Counted from the stretch's first letter, positions 28,322 to 38,330 are shown. The stretch: DNA of 64,000 nucleotides from Algoriphagus sp. A40 (GCF_002002735.1 NZ_MUNY01000033.1:28836-92835); one strand, 5' to 3'. Numbers and translations are program-made. Notes: generated by a model from the sequence alone, not told the origin.

Positions 28322-29635
28322 TCAGTCTTTTTTGAAATAGAGGATACGTTGAGTAGCAGGAGTTAGCTTGGCCCAGTCGGCGATTCTCAGTCCAATTACC
28401 CAAGCGATTTCCCCACCTGAAACTAAGACTTTTACGCATTGTTTTTTAGCGAGAGGCATTTTAATATCTATCAAAAAGTCCGAGATTTTTTTTGTTGAAT
28501 TCATCCCCAACGGCACAAATTTATCCCCCTCTTGCCAGGTCCTGATTTCAAGTGGAAATTCCAAAATTGATGCATCCAATTGGGCATGAAGTGGATTTTT
28601 GTCCAGTTGAATTGGATATACCTGCCGGATCAGTTTATATTTTCCTTCCGGCAGTTGGAGTTCGTTGCTAGTTTCACCCAGAAAGAGTGACTCAAAACTT
28701 TCCGGCTCAGGCGCCAAAACCAATTCATTCCGATCAAAATGGATCAAATAGCCCGGACTTTTGAAAATTGTCCCAGGCTTAGGCTGCTCTAATCCTTCTG
28801 CGATGGATTGGGCCTGATCTGAATTGAAGCCGTAAGTCCTGAGCCAAAAGTATATCAAAGTGGCGGCACCGGGTTGATTTTGGATGGCTGGATAAGGCAG
28901 GAATTGATAGGGATGATCTTCCCGTATTTGTTCCGTTTTCCAATTTTCGAAAAGTCCGCCAAAAGCCCTGCCTGTATCCTTAAGCCGACTGAAACTTGTC
29001 AATAGATTTTTTCGGGCATCAGGTTCTAGGCCAAAAATTGCAGGTAGTCCGTTGATTCTAAGGTTGTTTCGCTTGTATTCGTCTTTTTCATTGGAGCTGT
29101 CTTCTCGCCAAGTCAGCTTGTTTTCCATCATGTAGGTCTGGATTTCAGCTCTTGAAAAAGTCAGCAAAGGGCGGATCAACCAACCTTTTCGCTCCGCCAT
29201 TCCGTAAATACCTTCGATCCCAGTGCCGCGAAGCAAGTTGAGAAAAATTGTTTCCAACTGATCGTCTTCGTGATGGGCAAGGAGGATTCCTTGGAGTTTC
29301 CTTTCCGATCTGATTTCCTCAAAAATCCGATATCGAATTTCTCTTGCAGCCATTTGGATTGAAATCCCTTTGGATTTTGCATAAGATCCGGTTTCAGCCA
29401 GATTCAAGTGAAAGGTGATTCCATGGCTTTCGGCCCAATTTTGGACATACTCCTGGTCACCGTCGCTTTCGTTTCCCCGTAGTTGAAAATTGATATGGAC
29501 GACTTCAAAAGGAATCCCGGATTTTACCATAAGGGAAGCAAGGCACATGCTATCCATCCCGCCGCTGCAGGCCAGCAAGTAAGTCGACTTAGGATCGAAA
29601 AGTGTTTTTGTTTGGGATTGAAAAGCTTCGAGCAT
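28322..29635 (-). CDS. tilS: tRNA(Ile)-lysidine synthase
   Basis: 437 aa. TilS adds lysine to C34 of the AUA-reading tRNA-Ile, using ATP, changing its amino acid and codon identity. The P-loop SGGMDSMCLASLM near the N-terminus fits the PP-loop ATPase pattern SGGxDS. The HHEDDQLETIFLNLLRGTG motif is the conserved TilS block. A C-terminal TilS domain (about 360-437) is present, so the length is of the full-length type. A minus-strand TAnnTTTG-like box (CAAAAATA on plus, 29640-29647) lies just upstream. Confidence 0.95.
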   Translation of the reverse strand: MLEAFQSQTKTLFDPKSTYLLACSGGMDSMCLASLMVKSGIPFEVVHINFQLRGNESDGDQEYVQNWAESHGITFHLNLAETGSYAKSKGISIQMAAREIRYRIFEEIRSERKLQGILLAHHEDDQLETIFLNLLRGTGIEGIYGMAERKGWLIRPLLTFSRAEIQTYMMENKLTWREDSSNEKDEYKRNNLRINGLPAIFGLEPDARKNLLTSFSRLKDTGRAFGGLFENWKTEQIREDHPYQFLPYPAIQNQPGAATLIYFWLRTYGFNSDQAQSIAEGLEQPKPGTIFKSPGYLIHFDRNELVLAPEPESFESLFLGETSNELQLPEGKYKLIRQVYPIQLDKNPLHAQLDASILEFPLEIRTWQEGDKFVPLGMNSTKKISDFLIDIKMPLAKKQCVKVLVSGGEIAWVIGLRIADWAKLTPATQRILYFKKD

Positions 29636-29745
29636 TGGTCAAAAATAGCCTTTTCTTCGGAAATTGTGTCAGCAATGGTGCTCTTAGGTATTTGCAACTT
29701 GTGACTTAATTATAGCATGAAATGCAGCATTACCCAGCTTTCTTC

Positions 29746-29753
29746 TAATTTTG
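29746..29753 (+). promoter_or_regulatory. Possible promoter of the OstA-like gene (-7 box)
   Basis: TAATTTTG fits TAnnTTTG and lies 17 bases before the ATG, in the divergent region shared with tilS. No matching -33 element was seen. Confidence 0.45.
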
Positions 29754-29770
29754 CCGACATCTAAGGAATT

Positions 29771-31438
29771 ATGAAAATCCGCTTTCTCTACATTTTATTC
29801 TCCATTTTATTTATAGTGTCGATTTCAGGAGAAAGCCTTGGCCAAGAGACTTCCACCCTTGAAATTAATAATGCTGATCTTTTGGAAGGAGCGAGTGGAT
29901 TTGAGCGCTTACTGGGAAATGTGGAGATGAAGCATCAGAATTCTCTGATCTTTTGTGATTCGGCTTATTTTTACAGGGCGGAAAACAGGGCTCAGCTTTT
30001 TGGAAAAGTAAGAATTCAGGATGTCGAAGATCCCATCACCACGACCAGTTCATACGCCGAGTATGATGGCAATACGAAAGTTGCCAAGCTTCGGAGAAAT
30101 GTGGTTTTTACCAATCAGGAAACAACGCTTACCACGGATTACTTGGACTATAACCGTGAAATGAATGTTGCCACTTATTTCAATGGGGGGAAAGTGGTGG
30201 ATTCAACCAATGTTCTGACCAGTGAGCGTGGGTTTTATGAAATCAATCTGGAGAAGATTACTTTTAGCCAAGATGTGATTTTGGTCAATCCGGACTACAC
30301 GATGAAGACCAATAATCTCATCTACCTTACAATCCCAAAAACTGCAGAAACAAAGGGATTAACTAACATAATTTCCAAAGAAGGGTATAAGTTAGACGCG
30401 CAAAAAGGGAGCTTTTATGATACCCAACAGAAGCAATTCCGGTTTTTTGACGGAATTGTCGAAACTGAAGAGAGTCGTGTGAAAGCCCAGGAATTGTTTT
30501 ATGATGAGGTGAATGCCTATTACGAAGGAAAAGAGGACGTCCGGGTTTTGAATAAAGAGCGGCAAGTGGAGGTTTTCGGTGACAACGGAAAATACTGGGA
30601 AGAACGAAAATACAGCAAGGTGTATGGCAATGCCTTGGTCAGAAAATATTTTGAGACGGATACCCTGTTTATGACTGCCGACACGCTGATATCACATGAC
30701 AGTGAGTCAGATACCGCCAAATATTTGCTTGCTTTTAAATCAATCAAATTAGTAAAAACGGATTTGGCTGGAGTTGCGGATTCCCTGGTGTACAATTACT
30801 CGGATTCATCTATCCAGCTATTTCAGGACCCGGTGATGTGGAACCATAAAAGCCAAATATCAGCCGATTCGATGGTTTTTTTCATTGCCAATGAAGAGTT
30901 GGATCGTGTATTTATGAAAGACAAAGCCTTTGCTATCATGACCGATACTTTGCTCAATTTCAATCAGATGAAGGGGCGGTCTATGACGGGTTATTTTAAG
31001 GAAGGTCAGGTCGAAAAGCTTGAAATCGACGGCAATGGGGAGTCCTTGTATTATGCCCTGGAAGCGGATACTCTCACGCAGGGGATCAACCGGATTCTAA
31101 GCGCAAATATCAAACTAACCTTTCAGGACGGTGCCATAAGAAAGGCCAATTTCGGGATCCGGCCGGACGGGAAGTTTACTCCAGTCCAAAAAATTGATGA
31201 AAAGGTCTCCAAATTGGAGGGATTTAACTGGAGAATTGAGGAAAAGCCTGACCGTGAAGCCATTGATAGTTGGAGAAAACCAGTGGAAATAGATCCAGAA
31301 GCAGTAAATTTTTTCAACGATCCTGATATCAGACTTGAACTACCAACCGATGATCAAATTCAGGAAAAACTTAAAAAATCGGGTTTGACACCTGTAAAAA
31401 AGATGTTGACTCCTGTATTGAAGAAAGACAACCTTTAG
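29771..31438 (+). CDS. OstA-like/LptA-like periplasmic protein
   Basis: 555 aa with a signal peptide (hydrophobic 6-22, cleavage near SLGQ). The mature N-terminus (LEINNADLLEGASGFERLLGNVEMKHQNSLI style: repeats of GNVEM, FCDSAYFYRAENRAQLFGKV, YAEYDGNTKVAKLRRNVVF) has the beta-taco repeats of OstA_N/LptA proteins that move lipopolysaccharide across the periplasm. It is much longer than LptA (about 180 aa) but lacks an LptD barrel; the long form is common in Bacteroidetes. Downstream of the divergent tilS promoter. Confidence 0.85.
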   Translation: MKIRFLYILFSILFIVSISGESLGQETSTLEINNADLLEGASGFERLLGNVEMKHQNSLIFCDSAYFYRAENRAQLFGKVRIQDVEDPITTTSSYAEYDGNTKVAKLRRNVVFTNQETTLTTDYLDYNREMNVATYFNGGKVVDSTNVLTSERGFYEINLEKITFSQDVILVNPDYTMKTNNLIYLTIPKTAETKGLTNIISKEGYKLDAQKGSFYDTQQKQFRFFDGIVETEESRVKAQELFYDEVNAYYEGKEDVRVLNKERQVEVFGDNGKYWEERKYSKVYGNALVRKYFETDTLFMTADTLISHDSESDTAKYLLAFKSIKLVKTDLAGVADSLVYNYSDSSIQLFQDPVMWNHKSQISADSMVFFIANEELDRVFMKDKAFAIMTDTLLNFNQMKGRSMTGYFKEGQVEKLEIDGNGESLYYALEADTLTQGINRILSANIKLTFQDGAIRKANFGIRPDGKFTPVQKIDEKVSKLEGFNWRIEEKPDREAIDSWRKPVEIDPEAVNFFNDPDIRLELPTDDQIQEKLKKSGLTPVKKMLTPVLKKDNL

Positions 31439-31486
31439 GGAGTTTTATTTTTTCAAAAGCTTAACAACAATTAACCCACAATTTTA

Positions 31487-31515
31487 TTGTATAGGAAATC
31501 AAAAAAGTAATTTTG
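31487..31515 (+). promoter_or_regulatory. Promoter of the T9SS cargo gene
   Basis: TTG (31487-31489), an 18-base gap and TAATTTTG (31508-31515) match the Bacteroidetes promoter. The start codon follows 57 bases later. Confidence 0.65.
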
Positions 31516-31572
31516 TGCGTATATTAATATCCGAAGAAACCAATTTTCAGCCTCTATTGATTAAAGTTTTAC

Positions 31573-32283
31573 ATGAAGTCCTTATTCAGATTTTTTACAT
31601 GGCTGTTGCTATTTGCGCCTGTTTTGGCTGGCGCTCAGCAAGTGCGTGTGCTGAGTGAGGTGGTGGATTTTTCCGGTGACATAGGTTCTTCTCAGCGCAA
31701 GACGGTCATTCTCCAAAACGAGTCCAATCTTTCTAAAACCTATATTCTTAAAAATGTCAGGGGAAGTGTTGGTTCTTCTCAGAAAGTAAAAATCTGCCTA
31801 AAAGACCAGTGTTTTGATTCCAAAAGAGATCTTTCAAAGATTTCTCTGAAGCTCGCGCCGGGTGAGATATTTACTGATTTGTATCTGGAGTTTGAAATGG
31901 GAATTGCAGAGACAAGGGGCAGTTTTGATTTGTTTTTTGTGAATGCTGAAAATATTCGTGAAAACTTCGTCGTTGAAGCCAGATATGAAGTTGCCACAGT
32001 CTCCAAGGCAGACTTTGCCCACAAAGACATCAAATTGAGTGAAATCTATCCCAATCCAAGTAATCGTGTTGCCCAGTTGGATTATCAATTGGTGAATCCA
32101 AAAGCTAAAGCAAAAATCACAATCAACAGTTTTATCGGAAATCCGATTGCTGAATATGAACTGGATCCCGAGCGGAATTCCTTGGTTATCAATGTGACCG
32201 ATTTTCAGCCAGGAGTCTATTTCTACACTCTATTCGTTGACAACAAGAACATTGTCACCAAAAAACTTCAAGTCAAGAAGTAA
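31573..32283 (+). CDS. Secreted protein with T9SS type A sorting domain
   Basis: 236 aa with a signal peptide ending LAGAQQ. The C-terminal about 80 residues (LSEIYPNPSNRVAQLDYQL, then LVINVTDFQPGVYFYTLFVDN and KKLQVKK) form a typical type IX secretion sorting domain. The N-terminal part is a beta-rich domain of unknown role. Its presence implies that a T9SS machine is encoded elsewhere in the genome. Confidence 0.88.
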   Translation: MKSLFRFFTWLLLFAPVLAGAQQVRVLSEVVDFSGDIGSSQRKTVILQNESNLSKTYILKNVRGSVGSSQKVKICLKDQCFDSKRDLSKISLKLAPGEIFTDLYLEFEMGIAETRGSFDLFFVNAENIRENFVVEARYEVATVSKADFAHKDIKLSEIYPNPSNRVAQLDYQLVNPKAKAKITINSFIGNPIAEYELDPERNSLVINVTDFQPGVYFYTLFVDNKNIVTKKLQVKK

Positions 32284-32303
32284 ATCCCAACCCAATTCAG
32301 ACA

Positions 32304-32334
32304 TTTGAATACGAACAATTTACCCGTATATTTG
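32304..32334 (+). promoter_or_regulatory. Promoter of bamD
   Basis: TTTG (32304-32307), a 19-base gap and TATATTTG (32327-32334) are a near-perfect Bacteroidetes promoter. The ATG is 11 bases after the -7 box, so the leader is very short. It probably serves the bamD-rpoZ-coaBC-DUF4835-recN series. Confidence 0.8.
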
Positions 32335-32345
32335 CGGTCTTGAAA

Positions 32346-33251
32346 ATGAGCATGCAATCAAAATCCCTTCTTTTCCTTTCAGTTCTGTTTCTATTGGCAT
32401 CCTGCGGACCTTTTTCCAAACTGGAAAAAAGCACCAATTGGGAAGAGCTCTACAATGGAGCGAACAAATATTACCAAGAAGGAGAATACGGAAAGGCAAT
32501 AATCCTTTACGAAAAAGTCCTGCCTGTAATCAAAGGTTCGGAAAAAGCTGAAATGGCGGAATACAACTATGCCAACTGCCACTTTAAGACGAAGCGGTAT
32601 ATTGAGGCTGCAGGGTATTTCAATACTTTCTATAGGACTTATAACAGAAGCCCTTTGGCTGAAGAGGCCCTTTTTATGAATGCCTACTCGCTTTACCTTG
32701 ATGCACCGGATTACAATCTTGACCAGCAGAGCAGCCAGGAAGCTGTGTCGGCTATTCAACAATTTGTGACTCGGTTTCCTACATCAGCAAGCTATGAACG
32801 GGCGATGGAAATGTTGACGGATTTGGAAAACAGGTTTGAGGAAAAAGCCTTCAGCGAAACCCAAATGTACTACAGGTTAAAAGACGGCCTTTTTCCAGGC
32901 GACTTTTATCGTGCCTGTATTATCAATTTCCAGAATTTCACCAAAGACTATCCAGAAAGCAAGCACAACGAAGAACTGGCCTACAAACTGGTAGAAGTCG
33001 GATTTGGTTATGCTAAAAATTCAGCCTTTGACAAAAAAGAAGAACGGCTTAACCAGGCTGTTACCTTTGCAAATACTTTCTACAGAAAATACCCAAGCAG
33101 TGTCTATCTTGGTGAGGTGCAGGAATATGAAATCGATACCAAAAAAGAGCTTGAATCCTATCATAAGCTCAAGAAGGAAATTGCCGATAGAACTGCTGCA
33201 GCCGAGGCAAAAGTGGTCTCTGAGTCCAAATCGAACACAGAGAATAAATAA
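32346..33251 (+). CDS. bamD: Outer membrane assembly lipoprotein BamD
   Basis: 301 aa with a lipoprotein signal (SVLFLLASCGPF, lipobox LASC). The mature part is made of TPR-like helical repeats (ELYNGANKYYQEGEYGKAI, EYNYANCHFKTKRYIEAA, EALFMNAYSLY) as in BamD/ComL. BamD works with BamA to fold outer-membrane barrels. ATG at 32346 is used; a second in-frame ATG lies at 32352. Strong promoter upstream; rpoZ follows. Confidence 0.92.
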   Translation: MSMQSKSLLFLSVLFLLASCGPFSKLEKSTNWEELYNGANKYYQEGEYGKAIILYEKVLPVIKGSEKAEMAEYNYANCHFKTKRYIEAAGYFNTFYRTYNRSPLAEEALFMNAYSLYLDAPDYNLDQQSSQEAVSAIQQFVTRFPTSASYERAMEMLTDLENRFEEKAFSETQMYYRLKDGLFPGDFYRACIINFQNFTKDYPESKHNEELAYKLVEVGFGYAKNSAFDKKEERLNQAVTFANTFYRKYPSSVYLGEVQEYEIDTKKELESYHKLKKEIADRTAAAEAKVVSESKSNTENK

Positions 33252-33278
33252 ATTCGAAAATTTTAAACCAAATATAGT

Positions 33279-33593
33279 ATGGCTATCAACCCATCCATTG
33301 TAACGCGTGACCTGGATAAAATTGCTGACAAAACCGGCAACATCTATGAGTCTCTTCACATCGTGGGGCAGCGTGCAAAGCAGATTTCTACCAACCTTAA
33401 GGAAGAATTGAACAACAAACTTTCCGAGTTTGCTTCCACCGTTGACAATCTCGAAGAAGTATTTGAAAACAAGGAGCAAATCGAAATCTCCAAGTTTTAT
33501 GAGCGTATGCCTAAGCCATCTACTATGGCTATGGAAGAGTTTATGGAAGGTAAAGTATACTACAGATTCCCCGAGCAGGAGGTAGCTGAGTAA
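33279..33593 (+). CDS. rpoZ: RNA polymerase omega (Rpb6-like) subunit
   Basis: 104 aa. The segment GNIYESLHIVGQRAKQI with a following helix matches the omega/Rpb6 core that clamps the C-terminus of beta-prime. A C-terminal tail (YYRFPEQEVAE) is typical of Bacteroidetes versions. Its position directly before coaBC is conserved and supports the call. The product is a small cytoplasmic protein. Confidence 0.88.
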   Translation: MAINPSIVTRDLDKIADKTGNIYESLHIVGQRAKQISTNLKEELNNKLSEFASTVDNLEEVFENKEQIEISKFYERMPKPSTMAMEEFMEGKVYYRFPEQEVAE

Positions 33594-33598
33594 TCCCA

Positions 33599-34807
33599 AT
33601 GAACCTTCAGGGTAAGCGGATTCTACTTGGAGTGACCGGCAGCATTGCTGCGTATAAGTCTGCCCTTTTGACTCGCCTACTCATCAAATCTGGAGCTGAA
33701 GTGCAAATCATAATGAGCACTTCAGCTTTTGATTTTATCACCCCTCTCACTTTGGCGACCCTGTCCAAGCGCCCTGTATTTTCTGCTTTTGCAGATCAAA
33801 CCACAAGGGAATGGACCAATCATGTAGAATTGGGCCTTTGGGCGGATCTTTTTATTGTCGCCCCCCTCAGCGCCAACACCTTGGGAAAATTTGCCAATGG
33901 CCTTTGTGACAACCTTCTTTCTGCAACTTATCTCTCCGCACGCTGCCCGGTAATGCTCGCTCCGGCTATGGATCTGGATATGTATCAGCATCCTTCCGTT
34001 CGGGAAAATCTTCGCAAGGTTTTGTCCTTTGGAAATATCCTGTTGGATGCAGAAAGCGGTGAATTGGCAAGCGGCCTATCTGGTCAGGGAAGGATGATGG
34101 AGCCTGAGCATATTTTAGCCCAGGTAGAAAAGTTCTTCAGAAAAAAAAAAGACTTTCAGGGTAAAAAAGTATTGATCACTATGGGTCCAACCCAGGAGGC
34201 GCTGGATCCTGTGAGATTTATCAGCAACCATTCCAGCGGCAAAATGGGTTTGGCCATTGCCAAATCCTTTAAAGAAAGAGGGGCTGAGGTTTTTTTGGTT
34301 TCCGGGCCAGTTTCGGTCTCAATCAATCCCGGGGATTTCCATTTTTTTATGGTAAGATCTGCTGATGAAATGTATGAGGCATCAAAAAAGCTTCATTCCC
34401 AAATGGATATTTGTGTTTTTGCAGCTGCAGTGGCGGATTATTCTCCCGTGGAAATTGCACCGGAAAAGATAAAAAAGAACGACTCCGAAATGTCCATTTT
34501 GCTAAAAAAGAATGTGGATATCGCTTTGGAGCTCGGGAAATCAAAAAAGCCGGGACAACTTCATGTGGGTTTTGCATTGGAGACCGAGAGCGAAGAGATC
34601 CATGCAAAAGCAAAACTGGATAAGAAAAGCTTTGATCTGATCGTTTTGAATTCAGCAAGAGAAGAAGGTGCCGGATTTCAGCACGATACCAATCGGGTGA
34701 AAATATTCGACCGAGATGGAATGAAGATAGATTCCGGCCTTATTCCCAAATCTGAGGTGGCGGATTTGATTTTGGATGAAATCAAAAAAGCACCGGTTTG
34801 GATTTGA
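33599..34807 (+). CDS. coaBC: Bifunctional phosphopantothenoylcysteine decarboxylase / phosphopantothenate-cysteine ligase
   Basis: 402 aa. Makes 4'-phosphopantetheine for coenzyme A. The N-terminal CoaC flavoprotein domain (1-about 185) has GVTGSIAAYKSALLTRLL, the active His in WTNHVELG, FMN-binding ALSANTLGKFANG-type segment, PAMDLDMYQ and the clamp ASGLSGQGRM. The C-terminal CoaB domain (about 190-402) starts at KKVLITMGPTQEALDPVR and has the SNHSSGKMG motif. The length is standard. It starts 5 bases after rpoZ. Confidence 0.96.
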   Translation: MNLQGKRILLGVTGSIAAYKSALLTRLLIKSGAEVQIIMSTSAFDFITPLTLATLSKRPVFSAFADQTTREWTNHVELGLWADLFIVAPLSANTLGKFANGLCDNLLSATYLSARCPVMLAPAMDLDMYQHPSVRENLRKVLSFGNILLDAESGELASGLSGQGRMMEPEHILAQVEKFFRKKKDFQGKKVLITMGPTQEALDPVRFISNHSSGKMGLAIAKSFKERGAEVFLVSGPVSVSINPGDFHFFMVRSADEMYEASKKLHSQMDICVFAAAVADYSPVEIAPEKIKKNDSEMSILLKKNVDIALELGKSKKPGQLHVGFALETESEEIHAKAKLDKKSFDLIVLNSAREEGAGFQHDTNRVKIFDRDGMKIDSGLIPKSEVADLILDEIKKAPVWI

Positions 34808-34835
34808 GCTTTGGGATTTTACCTATTTTAGGCCT

Positions 34836-35738
34836 ATGACAAAACTCAGACTTCTGGCTATTCTCTATTTTTTTGTCCAAGGCGTCCAGGCCCAGGAGTT
34901 GAATTTTACAGTGATCATCAACAGTGACCGCTCCAGAATTCAAAACACGGATATTTTCAACCAGATGAAGACCAACTTTGAGCAATTTCTCAATGGCCGC
35001 TCATGGACTGATGATGAATATCGCCCAGAGGAACGGATCAAAGGAAATCTGTTGATCACCATCAATGAGGTGCCTCAGGTTGGTGTTTACAATGCCACAG
35101 TTCAAGTTCAGGTAGTCAGGCCAGTTTACGGCACCAATTACGAATCTTTGATTTTTAATTATGCAGACCGCAACTGGACTTTTGAATATCTGGAGTCCCA
35201 GCCCTTGGAATTTAACCGATTCACATTCCTGAACAATATCAGTTCCCTCTTGGCTTTTTATGCCCATATCGCTTTGGGATTAGACTATGACACCTTTTCC
35301 AGCCGGGGAGGTAATCCATTTTTCGCAGTTGCCAATGATATTGTCAACAATGCCCAGCAATCTGGCCGGCCTGGCTGGGTACAATCCCAGTCCGACCGGC
35401 GGAGCCGTTATTGGTTGATCAATGATATCTACGTTTCCACTATTTATTCTTCGATCAGAGATGCCTATTACCTCTATCACAGGCAAGGAATGGATATGAT
35501 CCAAACGGATCCGGAAAGCGCTTATAAGAATATCCTCGAAGCCATCCGGCTGGTAGCAGAGGCCAACAAACTCCAGCCAAACGGAATTTTCACGATTTCA
35601 TTTGTGGATGCCAAATCGGATGAAATTGCGGAAGTTCTCAAAAGTGCACCCTTCGAAATCCGGGATGAAGCGGTGAAGTTGCTTTTGGAAGTGGATCCAA
35701 ATAACGCCAGAAAGTACAACGAGCTACTGAGAAGCTAA
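34836..35738 (+). CDS. DUF4835 family exported protein
   Basis: 300 aa from the ATG at 34836, with signal peptide MTKLRLLAILYFFVQGVQAQ; the open frame upstream overlaps coaBC and is not needed. The sequence ELNFTVIINSDRSRIQNTDIF followed by a long helical region ending in DPNNARKYNELLRS is the DUF4835 pattern. In Bacteroidetes this gene regularly lies between coaBC and recN, as here. Function unknown; probably periplasmic. Confidence 0.85.
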   Translation: MTKLRLLAILYFFVQGVQAQELNFTVIINSDRSRIQNTDIFNQMKTNFEQFLNGRSWTDDEYRPEERIKGNLLITINEVPQVGVYNATVQVQVVRPVYGTNYESLIFNYADRNWTFEYLESQPLEFNRFTFLNNISSLLAFYAHIALGLDYDTFSSRGGNPFFAVANDIVNNAQQSGRPGWVQSQSDRRSRYWLINDIYVSTIYSSIRDAYYLYHRQGMDMIQTDPESAYKNILEAIRLVAEANKLQPNGIFTISFVDAKSDEIAEVLKSAPFEIRDEAVKLLLEVDPNNARKYNELLRS

Positions 35739-35777
35739 GTCGGTTTTTTTTAGCTTTGCCCAAAGCCATTCCAGTCT

Positions 35778-37430
35778 ATGCTCAAATCGCTTAGCATTTC
35801 CAATTACGCACTGATCGATCAACTACACATGCAGCCCAGCAAGGGGCTGAGCATGATTACAGGCGAAACCGGTGCCGGTAAATCCATCATGCTGGGAGCC
35901 GTAGGCCTGTTGCTTGGAAATCGATCAGACACCAAAGTCCTACTTCATGAAGACAAGAAGTGCGTGGTGGAAGGAGTGTTTGAAATCGGAGAATACGGCC
36001 TTCAGGGATTTTTTGAGCAGGAAGAATTGGATTACGAAGAAACCTGCATTATCCGAAGGGAAATCAGCCCAGGGGGAAAATCCCGGTCTTTTGTGAATGA
36101 CACTCCGGTTCTTTTGGATTCTTTGAAAATCCTTGGAGCCAAACTGATGGATGTTCATTCCCAACACGATACGCTTCAATTGGGAGAGGGAAGTTACCAA
36201 TTGGCTTTGGTGGATGCTTTTGCACAGACCAAAGTTGAATTGGAAACCTATCGGAAAACCTTCAATGCCTTTCGAAAAGCTAAAACCCATTACGAGGAAC
36301 TGAAGAAAAAAGCCCTGGAACTGCAAAAGGAAGCTGATTTCAACCAATTCCAATTGGATGAATTAAGTGCTCTGTCTTTGGTAATGGGCGAGCAGGCTGA
36401 TCTTGAATCCACACAGGAAGTCCTTGAAAACGCAGAGGAGATCAAACTCAAAATCAACGAAATGCTTGCCTTGTTTCAAGAAGAGCAGTTTGGAGTAATT
36501 CAGGGAATGGGCCAGATTCTTCATGGAATGCTTGGGCTGGAACGCCTCGCACATAAATTTTCTGAGTTAAGAGAGCGGTTTCAAAGTGTCTTGATTGAAG
36601 TAAAAGATTTGGTTGATACGCTTACTGATGAGGAAAGCAAAGTGGAGATCGACTTTGAAAAGTTGGATAAAATTCGGGATCGGCTGAGCAGAATCTACCA
36701 ACTTCAAAAAAAGCACGGCGCCAATTCAGTGGAGGAATTGATGAAAATCGAAAGTGATCTGGCAGACAAAGTTTTCGAGTTTCAAAACCTGGATGAAAGG
36801 CTGTCTATAGCAGAAAAAGCCTTGAAAGAAACCCAGGAAACCATGATTCAAGCTGGGGAGGTTTTGACCAAAAAACGAAAATCTTGTTTTGGTCCATTCG
36901 AAAAAGAGCTCCAAGTCTTGCTTTCCGGTCTGGGGATGGAAAACGCAAGGATTCAATTGGAGCATAAAACTGTCATGCCTTCTTCTTCCGGATTGGATGA
37001 AGTGGAATTGCTCTTTTCAGCCAACAAAGGGAGTACACCACAGGCGCTCAAGAAAGTGGCTTCCGGCGGGGAATTTTCCAGGTTGCTTTTCGCCATCAAA
37101 TTTCTGATGGCAGACAAAATGGCTCTCCCAACCTTGATTTTTGATGAAATAGACACAGGCATTTCAGGAGAAGTAGCTTTGCAGATGGTAAGGATGATGA
37201 AGGAAATTGCCACCCGACATCAGGTGATTTGTATCACCCATTTGCCCCAGGTAGCAGCAAAAGGAGACCTTCATTACTTCGTTTATAAGGACAATTCCTC
37301 GGACAAAACAGTCAGTAAAATCCGGCTTTTGGCTCCTGAAGACCGGATTTCTGAGCTTGCAAAAATGATAGCCGGAGCCAATCCATCGGCCTCCGCTGTG
37401 GAGAGTGCCAGGGAGCTCTTGCTCAATTGA
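35778..37430 (+). CDS. recN: DNA repair protein RecN
   Basis: 550 aa SMC-like ATPase that acts in repair of double-strand breaks. Walker A is GETGAGKSIMLGAVGLLLG near residue 35. Two coiled-coil arms (about 160-380) join at a short hinge. The ABC signature region and Walker B (LIFDEIDTGISGEVAL) are in the C-terminal lobe, followed by ITHLPQVAA. The length is normal. It starts 39 bases after the DUF4835 gene, with a TAGCTTTG box at 35751-35758 upstream. Confidence 0.96.
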   Translation: MLKSLSISNYALIDQLHMQPSKGLSMITGETGAGKSIMLGAVGLLLGNRSDTKVLLHEDKKCVVEGVFEIGEYGLQGFFEQEELDYEETCIIRREISPGGKSRSFVNDTPVLLDSLKILGAKLMDVHSQHDTLQLGEGSYQLALVDAFAQTKVELETYRKTFNAFRKAKTHYEELKKKALELQKEADFNQFQLDELSALSLVMGEQADLESTQEVLENAEEIKLKINEMLALFQEEQFGVIQGMGQILHGMLGLERLAHKFSELRERFQSVLIEVKDLVDTLTDEESKVEIDFEKLDKIRDRLSRIYQLQKKHGANSVEELMKIESDLADKVFEFQNLDERLSIAEKALKETQETMIQAGEVLTKKRKSCFGPFEKELQVLLSGLGMENARIQLEHKTVMPSSSGLDEVELLFSANKGSTPQALKKVASGGEFSRLLFAIKFLMADKMALPTLIFDEIDTGISGEVALQMVRMMKEIATRHQVICITHLPQVAAKGDLHYFVYKDNSSDKTVSKIRLLAPEDRISELAKMIAGANPSASAVESARELLLN

Positions 37431-37494
37431 GCAGGGTAATCCCAAAATTTCCCTATTTTTACCTCGAATTTTTGAAATCAATCCAAAAAGCTAT

Positions 37495-38310
37495 ATGCCA
37501 GAAAATTTGCTCAAAGGAAAAGTAGGGATCATCACAGGTGCACTGGATGAAAACTCAATTGCCTGGAAAACTGCCCTGAAGGTTAAGGAACAAGGTGGAA
37601 GATTTGTTCTCACCAATGCCCCGATCGCAATGAGAATGGGTGCAATCAAAGAACTTGCAGAAGAATGCAACACCATCGTAATCCCTGCGGATGCGACAGT
37701 GGTGGAAGATATTGAGAAACTATATGCTGAGGCAAAGGAGTTTTTGGGTTCTGACTTTGATTTTTTGCTGCATTCCATCGGAATGTCCCCCAATATCCGA
37801 AAAGGACGTAACTACGGAGATCTGAATTACGAGTGGGCAATGAAGTCTTACGACGTGTCTTCTATCTCTTTCCATAAAATGATGCATGTAGCAGAGAAAA
37901 TGGACGCAATGAAAGAATGGGGATCTATTGTAGGTCTGTCTTATATTGCCGCCCAACGTGTATTTCCTTTTTATACCGATATGGCTGACGCAAAAGCGCT
38001 GCTTGAAAGCATCGCCAGAAGCTACGGCTACCGCTATGGCAAATTGAAGAAGGTGAGAGTAAATACCATTTCTCAATCCCCAACCAAAACCACTGCAGGT
38101 TCAGGAATCGGAGGATTTGATTCCTTTTACAACTTTGCAGAGGCTCTATCTCCGCTGGGCAATGCTTCGGCAGAAGCTTGTGCGGATTACATTGTGACGA
38201 TGTTCTCTGACTTGACCAGAATGGTTACCATGCAGAATCTTTTCCATGACGGAGGCTATTCCTACACAGGAATTTCTGAAGATATAATGGAGAAATTTAA
38301 AGATTTATAA
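37495..38310 (+). CDS. fabI: Enoyl-[acyl-carrier-protein] reductase (NADH)
   Basis: 271 aa. Reduces the enoyl-ACP double bond in the last step of each fatty-acid elongation cycle. It is a short-chain dehydrogenase fold with GIITGALDENSIAW as the cofactor loop and the catalytic Tyr pair and Lys in SYIAAQRVFPFYTDMADAKA (Y-x6-K spacing). The ATG at 37495 gives the standard length; a longer upstream frame overlaps recN and lacks support. A strong terminator follows. Confidence 0.95.
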   Translation: MPENLLKGKVGIITGALDENSIAWKTALKVKEQGGRFVLTNAPIAMRMGAIKELAEECNTIVIPADATVVEDIEKLYAEAKEFLGSDFDFLLHSIGMSPNIRKGRNYGDLNYEWAMKSYDVSSISFHKMMHVAEKMDAMKEWGSIVGLSYIAAQRVFPFYTDMADAKALLESIARSYGYRYGKLKKVRVNTISQSPTKTTAGSGIGGFDSFYNFAEALSPLGNASAEACADYIVTMFSDLTRMVTMQNLFHDGGYSYTGISEDIMEKFKDL

Positions 38311-38330
38311 AACCACTAATCTGTGACAGG